Positions 8,634-16,810 of a stretch of 64,000 nt of DNA are shown piece after piece. The stretch is from contig CAWKAJ010000002.1 of NCBI GenBank assembly GCA_963847595.1, forward strand, positions 1,364,001 through 1,428,000. The letters run 5' to 3'. The position numbers and the translations under genes are program-made. This DNA is from JACWAE01 sp963847595 (lineage in GTDB: Bacteria; Chloroflexota; Dehalococcoidia; SZUA-161). Below the pieces are notes generated by a model. That model was not told the origin of the DNA and ran no database searches. It saw nothing but the letters and a program-made list of their open reading frames with translations. Each line of letters opens with the position of its first letter. The first letter of the stretch is position 1.

Positions 8634-10175
8634 ATGGCTGATTATGATGTAGTAGTGGTTGGGGGCGGTAATCATGGATTGACTGTGGCAGGGTATCTAG
8701 GCAAGAAGATGGGATTTAAGTGCCTGATAGTTGATAGGCGTAAAAGGATCGGTGGTGCTGGCGAAACTGTCGATGTCAAGGGTTTCAAGTTCCACCCGGC
8801 TGCCACAGGCTTTGTCAACTGGCTGAGACCAGAGGTGGTCAACGAGTTGGAACTCACTAAATATGGGGTGCAGCTTATCCCCGTTGACCCCTGGTTGACG
8901 ACCACCTTCCCCGACGGGAAATACATCACTTTCTGGAAAGATATAGACGCTACTTGTCGCGAAATCGAAAGGTTTTCGAAGAAAGATGCCCAAGCATATA
9001 AAGGTTTCATGGATAAATGGGGGATATTCCGGGAATTCATGGACCCAGCGCAAGTGAACCCCCCACCCTCTTTTGCCGAGATTGTAGGTGGTCTGTCCAC
9101 GACACCTGAGATGGAAGAGATAATGAGGGACATGTTCTTCGGGACCGTGAGAAGAATGTTAGACCAGACTTTTGAGAACGACTACGTGAAGTTCGGGCTT
9201 CTGCCCTTTATAGAGGGAGGGCGCATGGGGCCCAATGACTGCAGCCTATTCGTAATGATCGGCCACATGTGCATTGCACCACAATGGGCCGCGTGTAAGG
9301 GAGGCATCGGTACGGTCACTCAGGCTATGGCCAAGGCGGCTGAGCATTACGGAGCGACCATCAAACTGAATACCGAGGTTAAGAAAATATTGGTTAAGGA
9401 CGGCAAGGCTGTGGGTGTGAAGCTATCTACCGGGGAAGAGATTACCGCTTCGATAGTTGTCTCCGATGCGGAGGTCGGACATACGTTCCTCGATTTGATA
9501 GGTGAAGAGTATCTAAGTGCGGACTTTGTCCGGAAGGTAAAGAACGTTTGGTATGATGCCACTGGGGTTACCTTCAACCTGGGTCTTAGCGAACTGCCCG
9601 ATTTTAGATTCCCCCAGGATAGGTTGAAGGGCTTGTTCGGCATTACTCCTTCCTATGACTACATGGAAAAGGCATTCTACGAGTACAACATCCGTGAGAT
9701 TCCAGAGAAGCCTTGTCTGATCGGGTGGGTTCCTTCCTACATCGATCCTACAATGGCTCCTCCAGGTAAGCATGTGCTCACTGTGTATGACTGGCCCCTG
9801 AACTACGATCTGGGAAAGGGCTCCTGGGAAACCCGCAAAGAGGAAGCGCTTGACCGCATGGTTGACGTTTTGACGGAGTTCGCCCCAAATATCAAGAGGT
9901 CGGTCGTCGCTCGTGGTGGATACACGCCACTAGAACTGGAGAGAGAATTTGGTATGACCAAAGGTGATTGGTCCCACGGCTCGATTGACTGGGGCCAGCT
10001 GATGGGATTCAGGCCAATGATCGGATGGAACCGCTACCGTACCCCGATTGAAAACCTCTACCTCTGCGGTGCGTGCAACCACCCAGCGGCCGGAGTGACA
10101 GGCGCTCAGGGACACAATGCAGTCCAAATCATTATGGAAGATCTTAAGAGCAAGGGAAAGAAGAAAGGAAAGTAG
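8634..10175 (+). CDS. FAD-dependent oxidoreductase (PYROXD2/CrtI-like)
   Basis: A 513-residue flavoprotein with VVVVGGGNHGLTVAGYLGKK as dinucleotide-binding loop, IVDRRKRIGG as the FAD ribose site, and a C-terminal LYLCGACNHPAAGVTG motif. It is a close paralogue of the product at 6652, with the normal glycines retained. GAGGAGG stands nine bases before the ATG. The two genes look like a tandem duplication that has diverged, possibly forming a heteromer. Both C-termini are lysine-rich (KGKKKGK). Confidence 0.85.
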   Translation: MADYDVVVVGGGNHGLTVAGYLGKKMGFKCLIVDRRKRIGGAGETVDVKGFKFHPAATGFVNWLRPEVVNELELTKYGVQLIPVDPWLTTTFPDGKYITFWKDIDATCREIERFSKKDAQAYKGFMDKWGIFREFMDPAQVNPPPSFAEIVGGLSTTPEMEEIMRDMFFGTVRRMLDQTFENDYVKFGLLPFIEGGRMGPNDCSLFVMIGHMCIAPQWAACKGGIGTVTQAMAKAAEHYGATIKLNTEVKKILVKDGKAVGVKLSTGEEITASIVVSDAEVGHTFLDLIGEEYLSADFVRKVKNVWYDATGVTFNLGLSELPDFRFPQDRLKGLFGITPSYDYMEKAFYEYNIREIPEKPCLIGWVPSYIDPTMAPPGKHVLTVYDWPLNYDLGKGSWETRKEEALDRMVDVLTEFAPNIKRSVVARGGYTPLELEREFGMTKGDWSHGSIDWGQLMGFRPMIGWNRYRTPIENLYLCGACNHPAAGVTGAQGHNAVQIIMEDLKSKGKKKGK

Positions 10176-10211
10176 TAGCAAAAAAGGCCACATAAGCGTT
10201 ACGTAGAGTGC

Positions 10212-10259
10212 AGGCAGAGCCAAGTTCAGGTATTGCCTTCCGCTTTGGTCTGCCTTTTT
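10212..10259 (+). terminator. Terminator of the flavoprotein cluster
   Basis: Imperfect arms AGGCAGAGCCAAG and CTTTGGTCTGCCT are followed by TTTTTC, directly downstream of the third oxidoreductase gene. Confidence 0.7.
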
Positions 10260-10342
10260 CTCAGGGCAATGAGAGGGCTGCTTACGCAAAATAGCTTCAC
10301 TTATCCGAACCAATATGCTAGAATTAGTAACTAGATAATCAA

Positions 10343-11263
10343 ATGTCTGACACTATGAAGCTTACTGTAATACAAAAGATCTTTTTAATGAGATTGGCAG
10401 AGATTTTCGGATACTCGCGCCGGCCAGTTCATCACACTGAACTTGCAAAGGCGCTCGGCCTTAGTGAGTCAACCGCATACAACATGCTGAAGCTCCTCGA
10501 GTCAAAGGGTGTATTATATTCCGTCTTTGCTGTGCCAAACGGTCCCAGAAGACGAGGGCAAGGCCGTTCGAGGGTAATGTTTTTGCCGACTGAGAAGATA
10601 GTGGAGGAAGTCTACCAACCTTTGATGGGGAAAACTGCCAACGGAGAGCAGCTGCAGGAGTATGTAACTCGTCTTATGCAGAAGTTGGGCAAAGATGGAT
10701 TCTACGAAGGCGATAAGGACGACTTATATGGTATTCTCAACGTAGCGGCCGAAGAAGAACCAACACTTACCCCGCGGACCGAATCGCAGCAAGAACAAGA
10801 TGAATTGGAGCAATTGAAGAATCATGTTGTCACCACGATAGAGAGGCAACCAAAATCTGACTATGCACGCCTTATACTTGAATTATCTGTACTCATGGAA
10901 AGTACTTCATCACCATTAGCTCGCTGTGCAGAGGTGATACTGGCTATTCTACTTTATATACGGGCAGCTAAATACAAGCTCGACTCTTTGAATCCTTTAC
11001 AAATGCTCTTGGAAGCGCCAGTCACCAAAGAGCGCATGAGTATGCTGGTCGGACTTGTGTGGGGATTAGTACTTTCCAACCCAAAGACTCGGAGATTAGC
11101 TGTTGACCTTGACAGAACGATCGAGGACTACGAAGAATCAATAAGTAAGCTCAGCCAGGAAGAACTTGTAAAATTGCATGATTTTACCAAGGAGAGTCTG
11201 GGGTTACCTCAGTTCAAGTACCGCATCGGTCAAGTAAACGGTATAACCCTAATGAGTGCATAG
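10343..11263 (+). CDS. Winged-helix DNA-binding protein, putative regulator
   Basis: A 306-residue protein. Residues about 12-80 form a winged helix-turn-helix of MarR/IclR-like type (VHHTELAKALGLSESTAYNMLKLLESKGVL, followed by a basic RRRGQGRSR wing). The rest is mostly helical, has no family I recognise, and may be a ligand-sensing or dimerising domain. It follows the flavoprotein cluster after a terminator and is a candidate regulator of it. An in-frame ATG four codons in is an alternative start. Confidence 0.7.
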   Translation: MSDTMKLTVIQKIFLMRLAEIFGYSRRPVHHTELAKALGLSESTAYNMLKLLESKGVLYSVFAVPNGPRRRGQGRSRVMFLPTEKIVEEVYQPLMGKTANGEQLQEYVTRLMQKLGKDGFYEGDKDDLYGILNVAAEEEPTLTPRTESQQEQDELEQLKNHVVTTIERQPKSDYARLILELSVLMESTSSPLARCAEVILAILLYIRAAKYKLDSLNPLQMLLEAPVTKERMSMLVGLVWGLVLSNPKTRRLAVDLDRTIEDYEESISKLSQEELVKLHDFTKESLGLPQFKYRIGQVNGITLMSA

Positions 11264-11302
11264 CAACGACATGGTTGTTAAAAGGGCTGCACTCCTCGGT
11301 GA

Positions 11303-13459
11303 CTATGACAATTTCTCCAGCGGCGCCAGGCTGAGCAGGAATTTCTTTATCCCGGCATCCCCCTTGAAGGCGACGGTAACCTCCTGATCGCTCCCAGAGG
11401 CCGTACAATTGACCACAATGCCATCACCGAACATGGCATGGCTCACATGCTCACCCGCCTTCAGGGCAGGCTTGGAGGGCACGGGGTTCACTGAGGATAC
11501 TTTTGGGCCGTGGGTCGCCTGGGTGCCCTGCAGACCGGGAGAAACAATTAAATCTGGAGGGATGTCCTTCAGGAAACGTGACGGGGGGTTATGGGCACTG
11601 CTCCCCATAAGGCTGCGGCGCAGGGTATAGACAAGGTATACCTTCTCCTTGGCCCTGGTTATACCCACATAGCACAGGCGGCGCTCCTCCTCCATCTGCT
11701 CCGGGTCAGGTAATGACTTGAAATGAGGGAGCACGCCTTCCTCCATCCCCACAATGAATACCACCGGGAATTCCAGGCCTTTAGCCTGGTGCAGGGTGAT
11801 GAGGGTCGCCGCATCGACCTTCTCGTCGAGCTCATCCACATCGGATACCAGAGCCACTTCTTCCAGGAAGGAGGCCAGGGCTTCTCTGGGATCGAGGTCT
11901 CTGTAACCGGCGGCCACGGTGCGCAGTTCCAGGATATTATCCCATCTTTCCTCACCATCTGCGCCCTCGAGAGTGTATTTCTTATATCCTGTTTTCTCCA
12001 GCACCAGGTCGAGCAGGTCAGCCAGGCTCAACTCCGCGCTCTTGGCGGCGAGTTCATCGAGCATGTTCACGAAATGGCTCAGCGCCTGGCTGCTTCGGGC
12101 AGCAAAGGGTGTAGACTCTTCACCCTGCGCAATGAGTTTGAGCGCATCATAGTAAGACAGCCCCTTCTCATTTGCCCACGTGGTGAGTTCGGCGATGGTG
12201 CGCTGTCCGATGCCCCTGCCGGGGACATTGATGATGCGGGTGAGGCTAACGGTATCGTGAGGGTTATGCATCAACCTGAGGTAGGCCACGACATCCTTGA
12301 CCTCGCGCCGTTCATAGAACCGCGTGCCGCCCACCAGCCTGTAAGGTAGTCCATAGCGGACGAACTCCTCCTCAAGAGCACGCGACTGTGCGTTCGTACG
12401 GTACATGATAGCTATATCGCCAGCCTTGTGGCTCCCCTTCGCCACCAGCCTTTCCACCTCATTGACCGCGAAATGAGCTTCCTCCTGCTCGTTGTAGGTC
12501 TGGACAACAGAGATGGGTACACCTACCTCGTTCTCCGTCCAGAGCTTCTTCTGCTTTCGCTGCTGGTTGGCAGCAATCACATGGTCGGCAGCCTTGAGGA
12601 TAGTCTGGGTGGAGCGGTAATTCTGTTCCAGGAAAACGATTTTGACATCGGGGTAGTCCTTCTCGAAGTCCAGGATGTGACGCAGGTTTGCCTGCCTCCA
12701 CGAATAGATAGACTGGTCTGGGTCGCCGACGACGCAGATATTTTTATACTTCCCCGCCAACTGCTTGGACAGAATATACTGCGCCAGATTGGTGTCCTGG
12801 AACTCGTCTATCATCACGTGTAAATATCGAGACTGATATTTAGCCAGCACCTCAGGCTGGCCGCGGAAGAGTTGCACCGCCTTCATAAGCAGGTCATCGA
12901 AATCCAGGGCGCTGCTCTCGGTAAGGAGCTCCTGATAGCGCTCGTAGACCCGCGCCACCACCTCCTCGTAGTAGCTGCCTACCTGCTGGCGGTACTCCTG
13001 AGGGGCAAGCAGCCTGGCCTTGGCAGCGGATATAGCTGTCCCTATTGCTTTGGGCGGATATTGTTTGGGGTCAAGACCAATCTGCTCAATGCTCCGCTTC
13101 AACAGGCTGTTCTGGTCGCTCTCGTCATAAATGAGAAAGTCTTTGCTCAGCCCGATGTGCTGAGCCTCCATACGCAGGATGCGGGCGCAGGTGGCATGGA
13201 ACGTGCCCAGGGTCAGTCCCTCTACCGCCTTCCCCAGGAGGTGATAAATCCTCTCCTTCATCTCACGGGCAGCCTTGTTGGTGAAGGTGACCGCCATGAT
13301 GCGACGCGGGCTGATGCCGCAGACGGTTATCAGATAAGCCACGCGGTGAGCAATGACGCGAGTCTTACCCGACCCCGGCCCCGCCACGATGAGCACCGGG
13401 CCTTCGATGGTCTGAACCGCTTCCTTTTGGGCTGGATTTAGACCGGCTAGAATATCCAT
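11303..13459 (-). CDS. pcrA: ATP-dependent DNA helicase PcrA/UvrD
   Basis: Superfamily 1A 3'-5' helicase of 718 residues for nucleotide excision and mismatch repair and replication-fork maintenance. The motifs run in order: Q-motif LNPAQKEAV, Walker A GPGSGKTR, motif Ia TFTNKAA, Walker B DEFQDTN, GDPDQSIYSWR, QNYRST, VTLITLHQAKGLEF-type motif V, and ITRAKE. The C-terminal extension ends with a small domain seen in PcrA (VSHAMFGDGIVV). Size and order are normal. Confidence 0.96.
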   Translation of the reverse strand: MDILAGLNPAQKEAVQTIEGPVLIVAGPGSGKTRVIAHRVAYLITVCGISPRRIMAVTFTNKAAREMKERIYHLLGKAVEGLTLGTFHATCARILRMEAQHIGLSKDFLIYDESDQNSLLKRSIEQIGLDPKQYPPKAIGTAISAAKARLLAPQEYRQQVGSYYEEVVARVYERYQELLTESSALDFDDLLMKAVQLFRGQPEVLAKYQSRYLHVMIDEFQDTNLAQYILSKQLAGKYKNICVVGDPDQSIYSWRQANLRHILDFEKDYPDVKIVFLEQNYRSTQTILKAADHVIAANQQRKQKKLWTENEVGVPISVVQTYNEQEEAHFAVNEVERLVAKGSHKAGDIAIMYRTNAQSRALEEEFVRYGLPYRLVGGTRFYERREVKDVVAYLRLMHNPHDTVSLTRIINVPGRGIGQRTIAELTTWANEKGLSYYDALKLIAQGEESTPFAARSSQALSHFVNMLDELAAKSAELSLADLLDLVLEKTGYKKYTLEGADGEERWDNILELRTVAAGYRDLDPREALASFLEEVALVSDVDELDEKVDAATLITLHQAKGLEFPVVFIVGMEEGVLPHFKSLPDPEQMEEERRLCYVGITRAKEKVYLVYTLRRSLMGSSAHNPPSRFLKDIPPDLIVSPGLQGTQATHGPKVSSVNPVPSKPALKAGEHVSHAMFGDGIVVNCTASGSDQEVTVAFKGDAGIKKFLLSLAPLEKLS

Positions 13460-13478
13460 GATTTGATTCTACCATGAA

Positions 13479-13508
13479 TGTAGGGGCAATTCATGAATTG
13501 CCCCTACA
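13479..13508. repeat. Perfect 30-bp palindrome of the TAGGGGC family
   Basis: TGTAGGGGCAATTCA and its exact complement meet without a loop, between pcrA and speE. Related palindromes with the same TAGGGGC/GCCCCTA ends recur near 17957, 37559, 38890, 39528 and 55998. Confidence 0.85.
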
Positions 13509-13533
13509 TAATCCCTGTTCGGGGAGAAAATGC

Positions 13534-14448
13534 TTAGTACGTGAAGACAGGCTTGTTTTTGGTGATCACCCGCTTCTCCTCCGCTATTTGCTGGCGGAGG
13601 TATTTGGGGAGAGAGAATATCCCTGGATGCGCGAGTCCGTCGTAAAATCCGAGCGGTCCTCTCACCCGGCTCGATAGCCTGCGGTCGATCTCCTCCGGAG
13701 AAAGCTCGCGGGGGTCTAGAGTCTGCGAAGCTATTGCGAACCCCCAGGGGCCACCGAAGGAAGGGATCTCCGCCTGGTAAGGGGCAACCACAGAGAACAC
13801 CGCCTTCAAAGTATTTACCACTGCCAGGAATGTGGAGGGGAACATCACGCTGGTCGCGCCGGCCTGAAGGGACATTATGCCGCCCCTTTTCAGCTTCTTG
13901 CTGAGGTCTCGATAGAACTCTTTGCTGAAGAGCAAGTAAGCAGGCCCTTCCTCGAGCGGCTCGGTGAGGTCGAGTATCATCACATCGAATTTTTCCCTGG
14001 TTTCAGCCACGTATTTCAAGGCATCCATGTAGAGAAGCTCAACCCGCCTGTCGTCGAAGGCCCCCCGGCTCAGCGAAGGCAGGTATTTCTGGCATATCTG
14101 CGGCACCTTCCTGTCAATATCCACCATCACCACCCTCTTCACGGTCTTGTGCGCCAGCACTTCTCTTAAAGTAGCTCCTTCCCCACCGCCGGCGATAAAA
14201 ACGGTCTCAGGCTTGGGATGAGCGATCATCGGAGGGTGAACCAGGGTCTCATGATATATAAACTCGTCCGACTCGCTGCACTGAATCTTGCCATCCAGAA
14301 TAAGGCATCTGCCGAAGGCAGGGCTATCAAGTATCTGAATGGATTGGTATTGAGATTTCCCTGCATATGGCATGGCGCTGACGCTGAATGTCTGGATCAA
14401 ATCAGGGCTGACGCAATCCCAGAACCAGTTTATTGCTATCTCCGTCAT
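13534..14448 (-). CDS. speE: Spermidine/thermospermine synthase-like aminopropyltransferase
   Basis: Transfers an aminopropyl group from decarboxylated AdoMet to a polyamine. The 304-residue protein has the tetramerisation-like N-terminal strand region, YHETLVHPPM, the nucleotide-binding FIAGGGEGATLREVL and the active-site loop ILDLTEPLEEGPAYLLFS. The D-L-x-(D/E)-P-x-E-x-GP form of that loop resembles thermospermine synthases more than classical spermidine synthases (DSTEPVGPA in E. coli, from memory). It follows speD by three bases in the same transcript. The product specificity is an inference. Confidence 0.85.
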   Translation of the reverse strand: MTEIAINWFWDCVSPDLIQTFSVSAMPYAGKSQYQSIQILDSPAFGRCLILDGKIQCSESDEFIYHETLVHPPMIAHPKPETVFIAGGGEGATLREVLAHKTVKRVVMVDIDRKVPQICQKYLPSLSRGAFDDRRVELLYMDALKYVAETREKFDVMILDLTEPLEEGPAYLLFSKEFYRDLSKKLKRGGIMSLQAGATSVMFPSTFLAVVNTLKAVFSVVAPYQAEIPSFGGPWGFAIASQTLDPRELSPEEIDRRLSSRVRGPLGFYDGLAHPGIFSLPKYLRQQIAEEKRVITKNKPVFTY

Positions 14449-14451
14449 GTA

Positions 14452-14796
14452 CTAGAACCCCCTTTTCAACTCAACAATCGAGGGATTTTTGCTCTCCAGC
14501 CTCTCCATAATCAACCTGGCAGCCTCCTCCGGCTGAAACAGGTCGCCATAGGTGAAAACATCTATCGCCGAATAGCCGTATTCCGGCCAGGTATGAATGC
14601 AGAGATGAGCACCGGTAATCAATACGACGCCGCTTACCCCCTGGGGCAGGAAGCGATAAAAGGACTCTCCAATCACCGCATTGCCGGCATCCTTTGCCAC
14701 AGTGTGGAGGACATCCTTGATGAAATCCAAATCGTCCAGGAGGTCTTTATTGCACTCCTTCAAATCCAGAAGGAAATGCTTCCCCATCGTCCGCAT
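14452..14796 (-). CDS. speD: SpeD-like protein lacking pyruvoyl-forming serine
   Basis: Homologue of bacterial class 1b S-adenosylmethionine decarboxylase, which normally self-cleaves at Glu-Ser to make a pyruvoyl group. This 114-residue protein has the family landmarks GKHFLLDL, FYRFLPQGVSGVVLI and IHTWPEYGYSAIDVFT. The cleavage site, normally SESH, reads TGAH, and the catalytic cysteine of FTCG is a tyrosine (FTYG). I checked these codons on the minus strand. Autoprocessing as known is therefore not possible. The start at 14796 follows from the promoter at 14826-14854 and a GAGGTGGGG site four bases upstream. Operon partner is speE. Confidence 0.85.
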   Translation of the reverse strand: MRTMGKHFLLDLKECNKDLLDDLDFIKDVLHTVAKDAGNAVIGESFYRFLPQGVSGVVLITGAHLCIHTWPEYGYSAIDVFTYGDLFQPEEAARLIMERLESKNPSIVELKRGF

Positions 14797-14825
14797 ATTG
14801 CCCCACCTCAATACAAACTTTTTCA

Positions 14826-14854
14826 ATTATATAAGATGTGGTCACTTTTCTCAA
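14826..14854 (-). promoter_or_regulatory. Sigma-70 promoter of speD-speE
   Basis: On the minus strand, TTGAGA and TATAAT are 17 bases apart. The -10 box overlaps an upstream in-frame start of speD, so translation must begin further in, at 14796. Confidence 0.75.
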
Positions 14855-14875
14855 ACAGAGCTCATTTGACAAATG

Positions 14876-14967
14876 GGGAGTGCAGAGGGGCAAAGCCCCT
14901 TTGCTGGGGGTTTGGGGGTATCCCCCAATTCCAAAAGTCCCCCAAGAATTGGGGATTTAGGGGGTTG
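14876..14967 (+). repeat. 92-bp three-hairpin repeat, copy 1
   Basis: Copy of the dispersed element that begins GGGAGTGCAGAGGGG and ends AGGGGGTTG. It contains three hairpins: GGGGC/GCCCC, GGGGG/CCCCC and CCCC/GGGG. It lies between the speD promoter and the Lrp-domain gene. Confidence 0.9.
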
Positions 14968-15128
14968 ATAGATATTTTCTCAAACAGACTCTTTTCAACA
15001 GCGCCAGAGAGAGGTATAATACTTGCGGTCTGTCCCTTAAAGGTGAGGCTGTGGAGAGATAGCCAGGAAGCTATCTCCTGGAACTTGTCAGGAGTGTGGT
15101 TATCTTATGGGGAAAGGGGGATGAACCA

Positions 15129-15368
15129 ATGGCTGCCAAAGCTTATGTGCTGATCGAGACCTCGGTGGGGAAGACGAAGGATGTGGTACGCGCCCTCAGC
15201 AAGCTCAAGGGGATGAAAGAGGTGCATGCAGTGACCGGCCCCTATGATGTAATCGCAGTGGTAGAGGGCTCAGACCTGACCGCTGTGGGCAACCTGGTCA
15301 CCAACCACATCCATCCTGTAGGCGGCATAGCGAGAACTGTAACCTGCCTGGCGATAGACGTGGGATAG
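15129..15368 (+). CDS. Stand-alone Lrp/AsnC ligand-binding (RAM) domain protein
   Basis: A 79-residue protein consisting only of the alpha-beta amino-acid-binding domain of Lrp/AsnC regulators (AYVLIETSVGKTKDVVRAL, then AVTGPYDVIAVVEGSD, then VGGIARTVTCLAI). There is no DNA-binding domain. Stand-alone RAM proteins form oligomers and bind amino acids. G-rich Shine-Dalgarno about nine bases before the ATG at 15129; an 11-codon upstream extension is possible but lacks support. Target unknown. Confidence 0.85.
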   Translation: MAAKAYVLIETSVGKTKDVVRALSKLKGMKEVHAVTGPYDVIAVVEGSDLTAVGNLVTNHIHPVGGIARTVTCLAIDVG

Positions 15369-15444
15369 AAATTTATCAGCCACCTCTATTTCAGGCGACT
15401 CGAGCGGTGAAGAGGAGGTCAAGGGCGATCTTCTGGAAGAGCTA

Positions 15445-15536
15445 GGGAGTGCAGAGGGGCAAAGCCCCTTTGCTGGGGGTTTGGGGGTGTCCCCCAGGTC
15501 CAAAAGTCCCCCAAGACTGGGGGATTTAGGGGGTTG
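15445..15536 (+). repeat. 92-bp three-hairpin repeat, copy 2
   Basis: Near-identical to copy 1 and in the same orientation. It lies between the Lrp-domain gene and the first acyl-CoA dehydrogenase gene. Confidence 0.9.
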
Positions 15537-15585
15537 AAAAGGCGCTCCTAATGCGCTCACTTAGTAAACTGAAAGGAAGTGATGC

Positions 15586-16773
15586 ATGGATTTCCGATTC
15601 ACTGAGGAGCAGGATGCATTCCGCCAGAAGGTGAGGGATTTCCTGGCTAAGGAACTCCCCCGCGATTGGCTAACCGGCGGGGCTCCTGAAGATGAGACCG
15701 ATGAATGGTGGAAGTTCACCCAGAGATTTCTGAAGAGGATCGGCGAGCAGGGATGGATATCAGCGACCTGGCCCAAGGAATACGGCGGCCAGGAAGGCCC
15801 CACGTGGGACGACGCCATACTCGGCGAGGAGCTGGCCTACTGGAGAGCGCCGGCTCAGGACTACTGGTTCCGCTGGAAAATGATCAGCGCCCTCCTGCTG
15901 AACTTCGGCAACGACGAGCAAAAGAGAAGGCATCTTCCGGGGATAGCCAGCGGACAGGTCTACTGGTGTCAGGGTTTCAGCGAGCCGGGCGCAGGCTCCG
16001 ACCTGGGCGGCTGCCAGGTTAAAGCTCAGGATAAAGGGGACTACTTCCTGGTCAACGGCCAGAAGATTTGGACTACGGGCGCTCACAGAGCCCATTGGTG
16101 CTTCGCGCCGCTGCTCTCCGACCCCGATGCTCCCAAGCGCTCCCGAGCGCTCAGCATGTTCCTCATCGATATGAAGACCCCGGGCATCACAGTGAGGCGT
16201 CTGGAGAGCCTCGAAGGGGTAGCGCACCTCTGCGAGACCTTTTTCGATGATGTCAAAGTCCCCAAGGAGAACATGGTAGGCGAAAGAGGCCGCGGCTGGC
16301 TCGCCGCCATGGCCCTGGTGAACATCGAGAGGTCAGGACTGGGCTTTGCCTCCATGCCGCAGAAAATCCTGGAGCAGCTCGTAGAGTATGTCAAAGAGAC
16401 CAAAGTTGATGGCATACCCCTTTCTCAAAACCCCGTAATTCGACGCAAGCTCGCTGAAATGGCTATCGAAATACAGGTCTGCCGCCTGCTGGCCTACCGG
16501 GTAGCATGGGTGCAGGCCACGAATCAGGACGTCACCAGCGTCGGCGCCATCATCAAGCTGTTCGGCAGCGAGATGATGCAGAGTGTTGCCGCCACTGGCC
16601 TCGAGATACTGGGGCTTTATTCACAGCTCGTACCGGGCTCCAAGTGGACCAAGCTTGCCGGCAACATCACTCGCGATTACATGTGGAACCTGAGCCTCAC
16701 TATTGCCGGCGGCACTTCGGAAATACAGCGCATTATCATCGCTACCCAGGGGCTGGCGCTGCCCAGGATGTAA
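15586..16773 (+). CDS. Acyl-CoA dehydrogenase family protein
   Basis: FAD enzyme of 395 residues that introduces an alpha-beta double bond into an acyl-CoA. It shows MDFRFTEEQDAFRQKVRDFL, the FAD/substrate loop YWCQGFSEPGAGSDLGG, IWTTGAHRAHW and the C-terminal AGGTSEIQRIIIA. The second half lacks an obvious catalytic Glu in the canonical position by eye. It lies 37 bp upstream of a second dehydrogenase of different sequence. Such pairs often form alpha2-beta2 heterotetramers, as in sterol side-chain degradation; that is an inference here. Confidence 0.88.
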   Translation: MDFRFTEEQDAFRQKVRDFLAKELPRDWLTGGAPEDETDEWWKFTQRFLKRIGEQGWISATWPKEYGGQEGPTWDDAILGEELAYWRAPAQDYWFRWKMISALLLNFGNDEQKRRHLPGIASGQVYWCQGFSEPGAGSDLGGCQVKAQDKGDYFLVNGQKIWTTGAHRAHWCFAPLLSDPDAPKRSRALSMFLIDMKTPGITVRRLESLEGVAHLCETFFDDVKVPKENMVGERGRGWLAAMALVNIERSGLGFASMPQKILEQLVEYVKETKVDGIPLSQNPVIRRKLAEMAIEIQVCRLLAYRVAWVQATNQDVTSVGAIIKLFGSEMMQSVAATGLEILGLYSQLVPGSKWTKLAGNITRDYMWNLSLTIAGGTSEIQRIIIATQGLALPRM

Positions 16774-16810
16774 CTTTTAAGCCAACAATGAAAAATAGGG
16801 GGTAAAAAGC

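Noticed and set aside
5138..10175. Carotenoid biosynthesis cluster
   Set aside because: The flavoproteins look like CrtI relatives, but no phytoene synthase, cyclase or GGPP synthase is near; the fold alone does not support the pathway.
14218..15153. 311-residue plus-strand frame across speE, speD and a repeat
   Set aside because: It covers three unrelated elements, including a dispersed repeat, and is antisense to two real genes.
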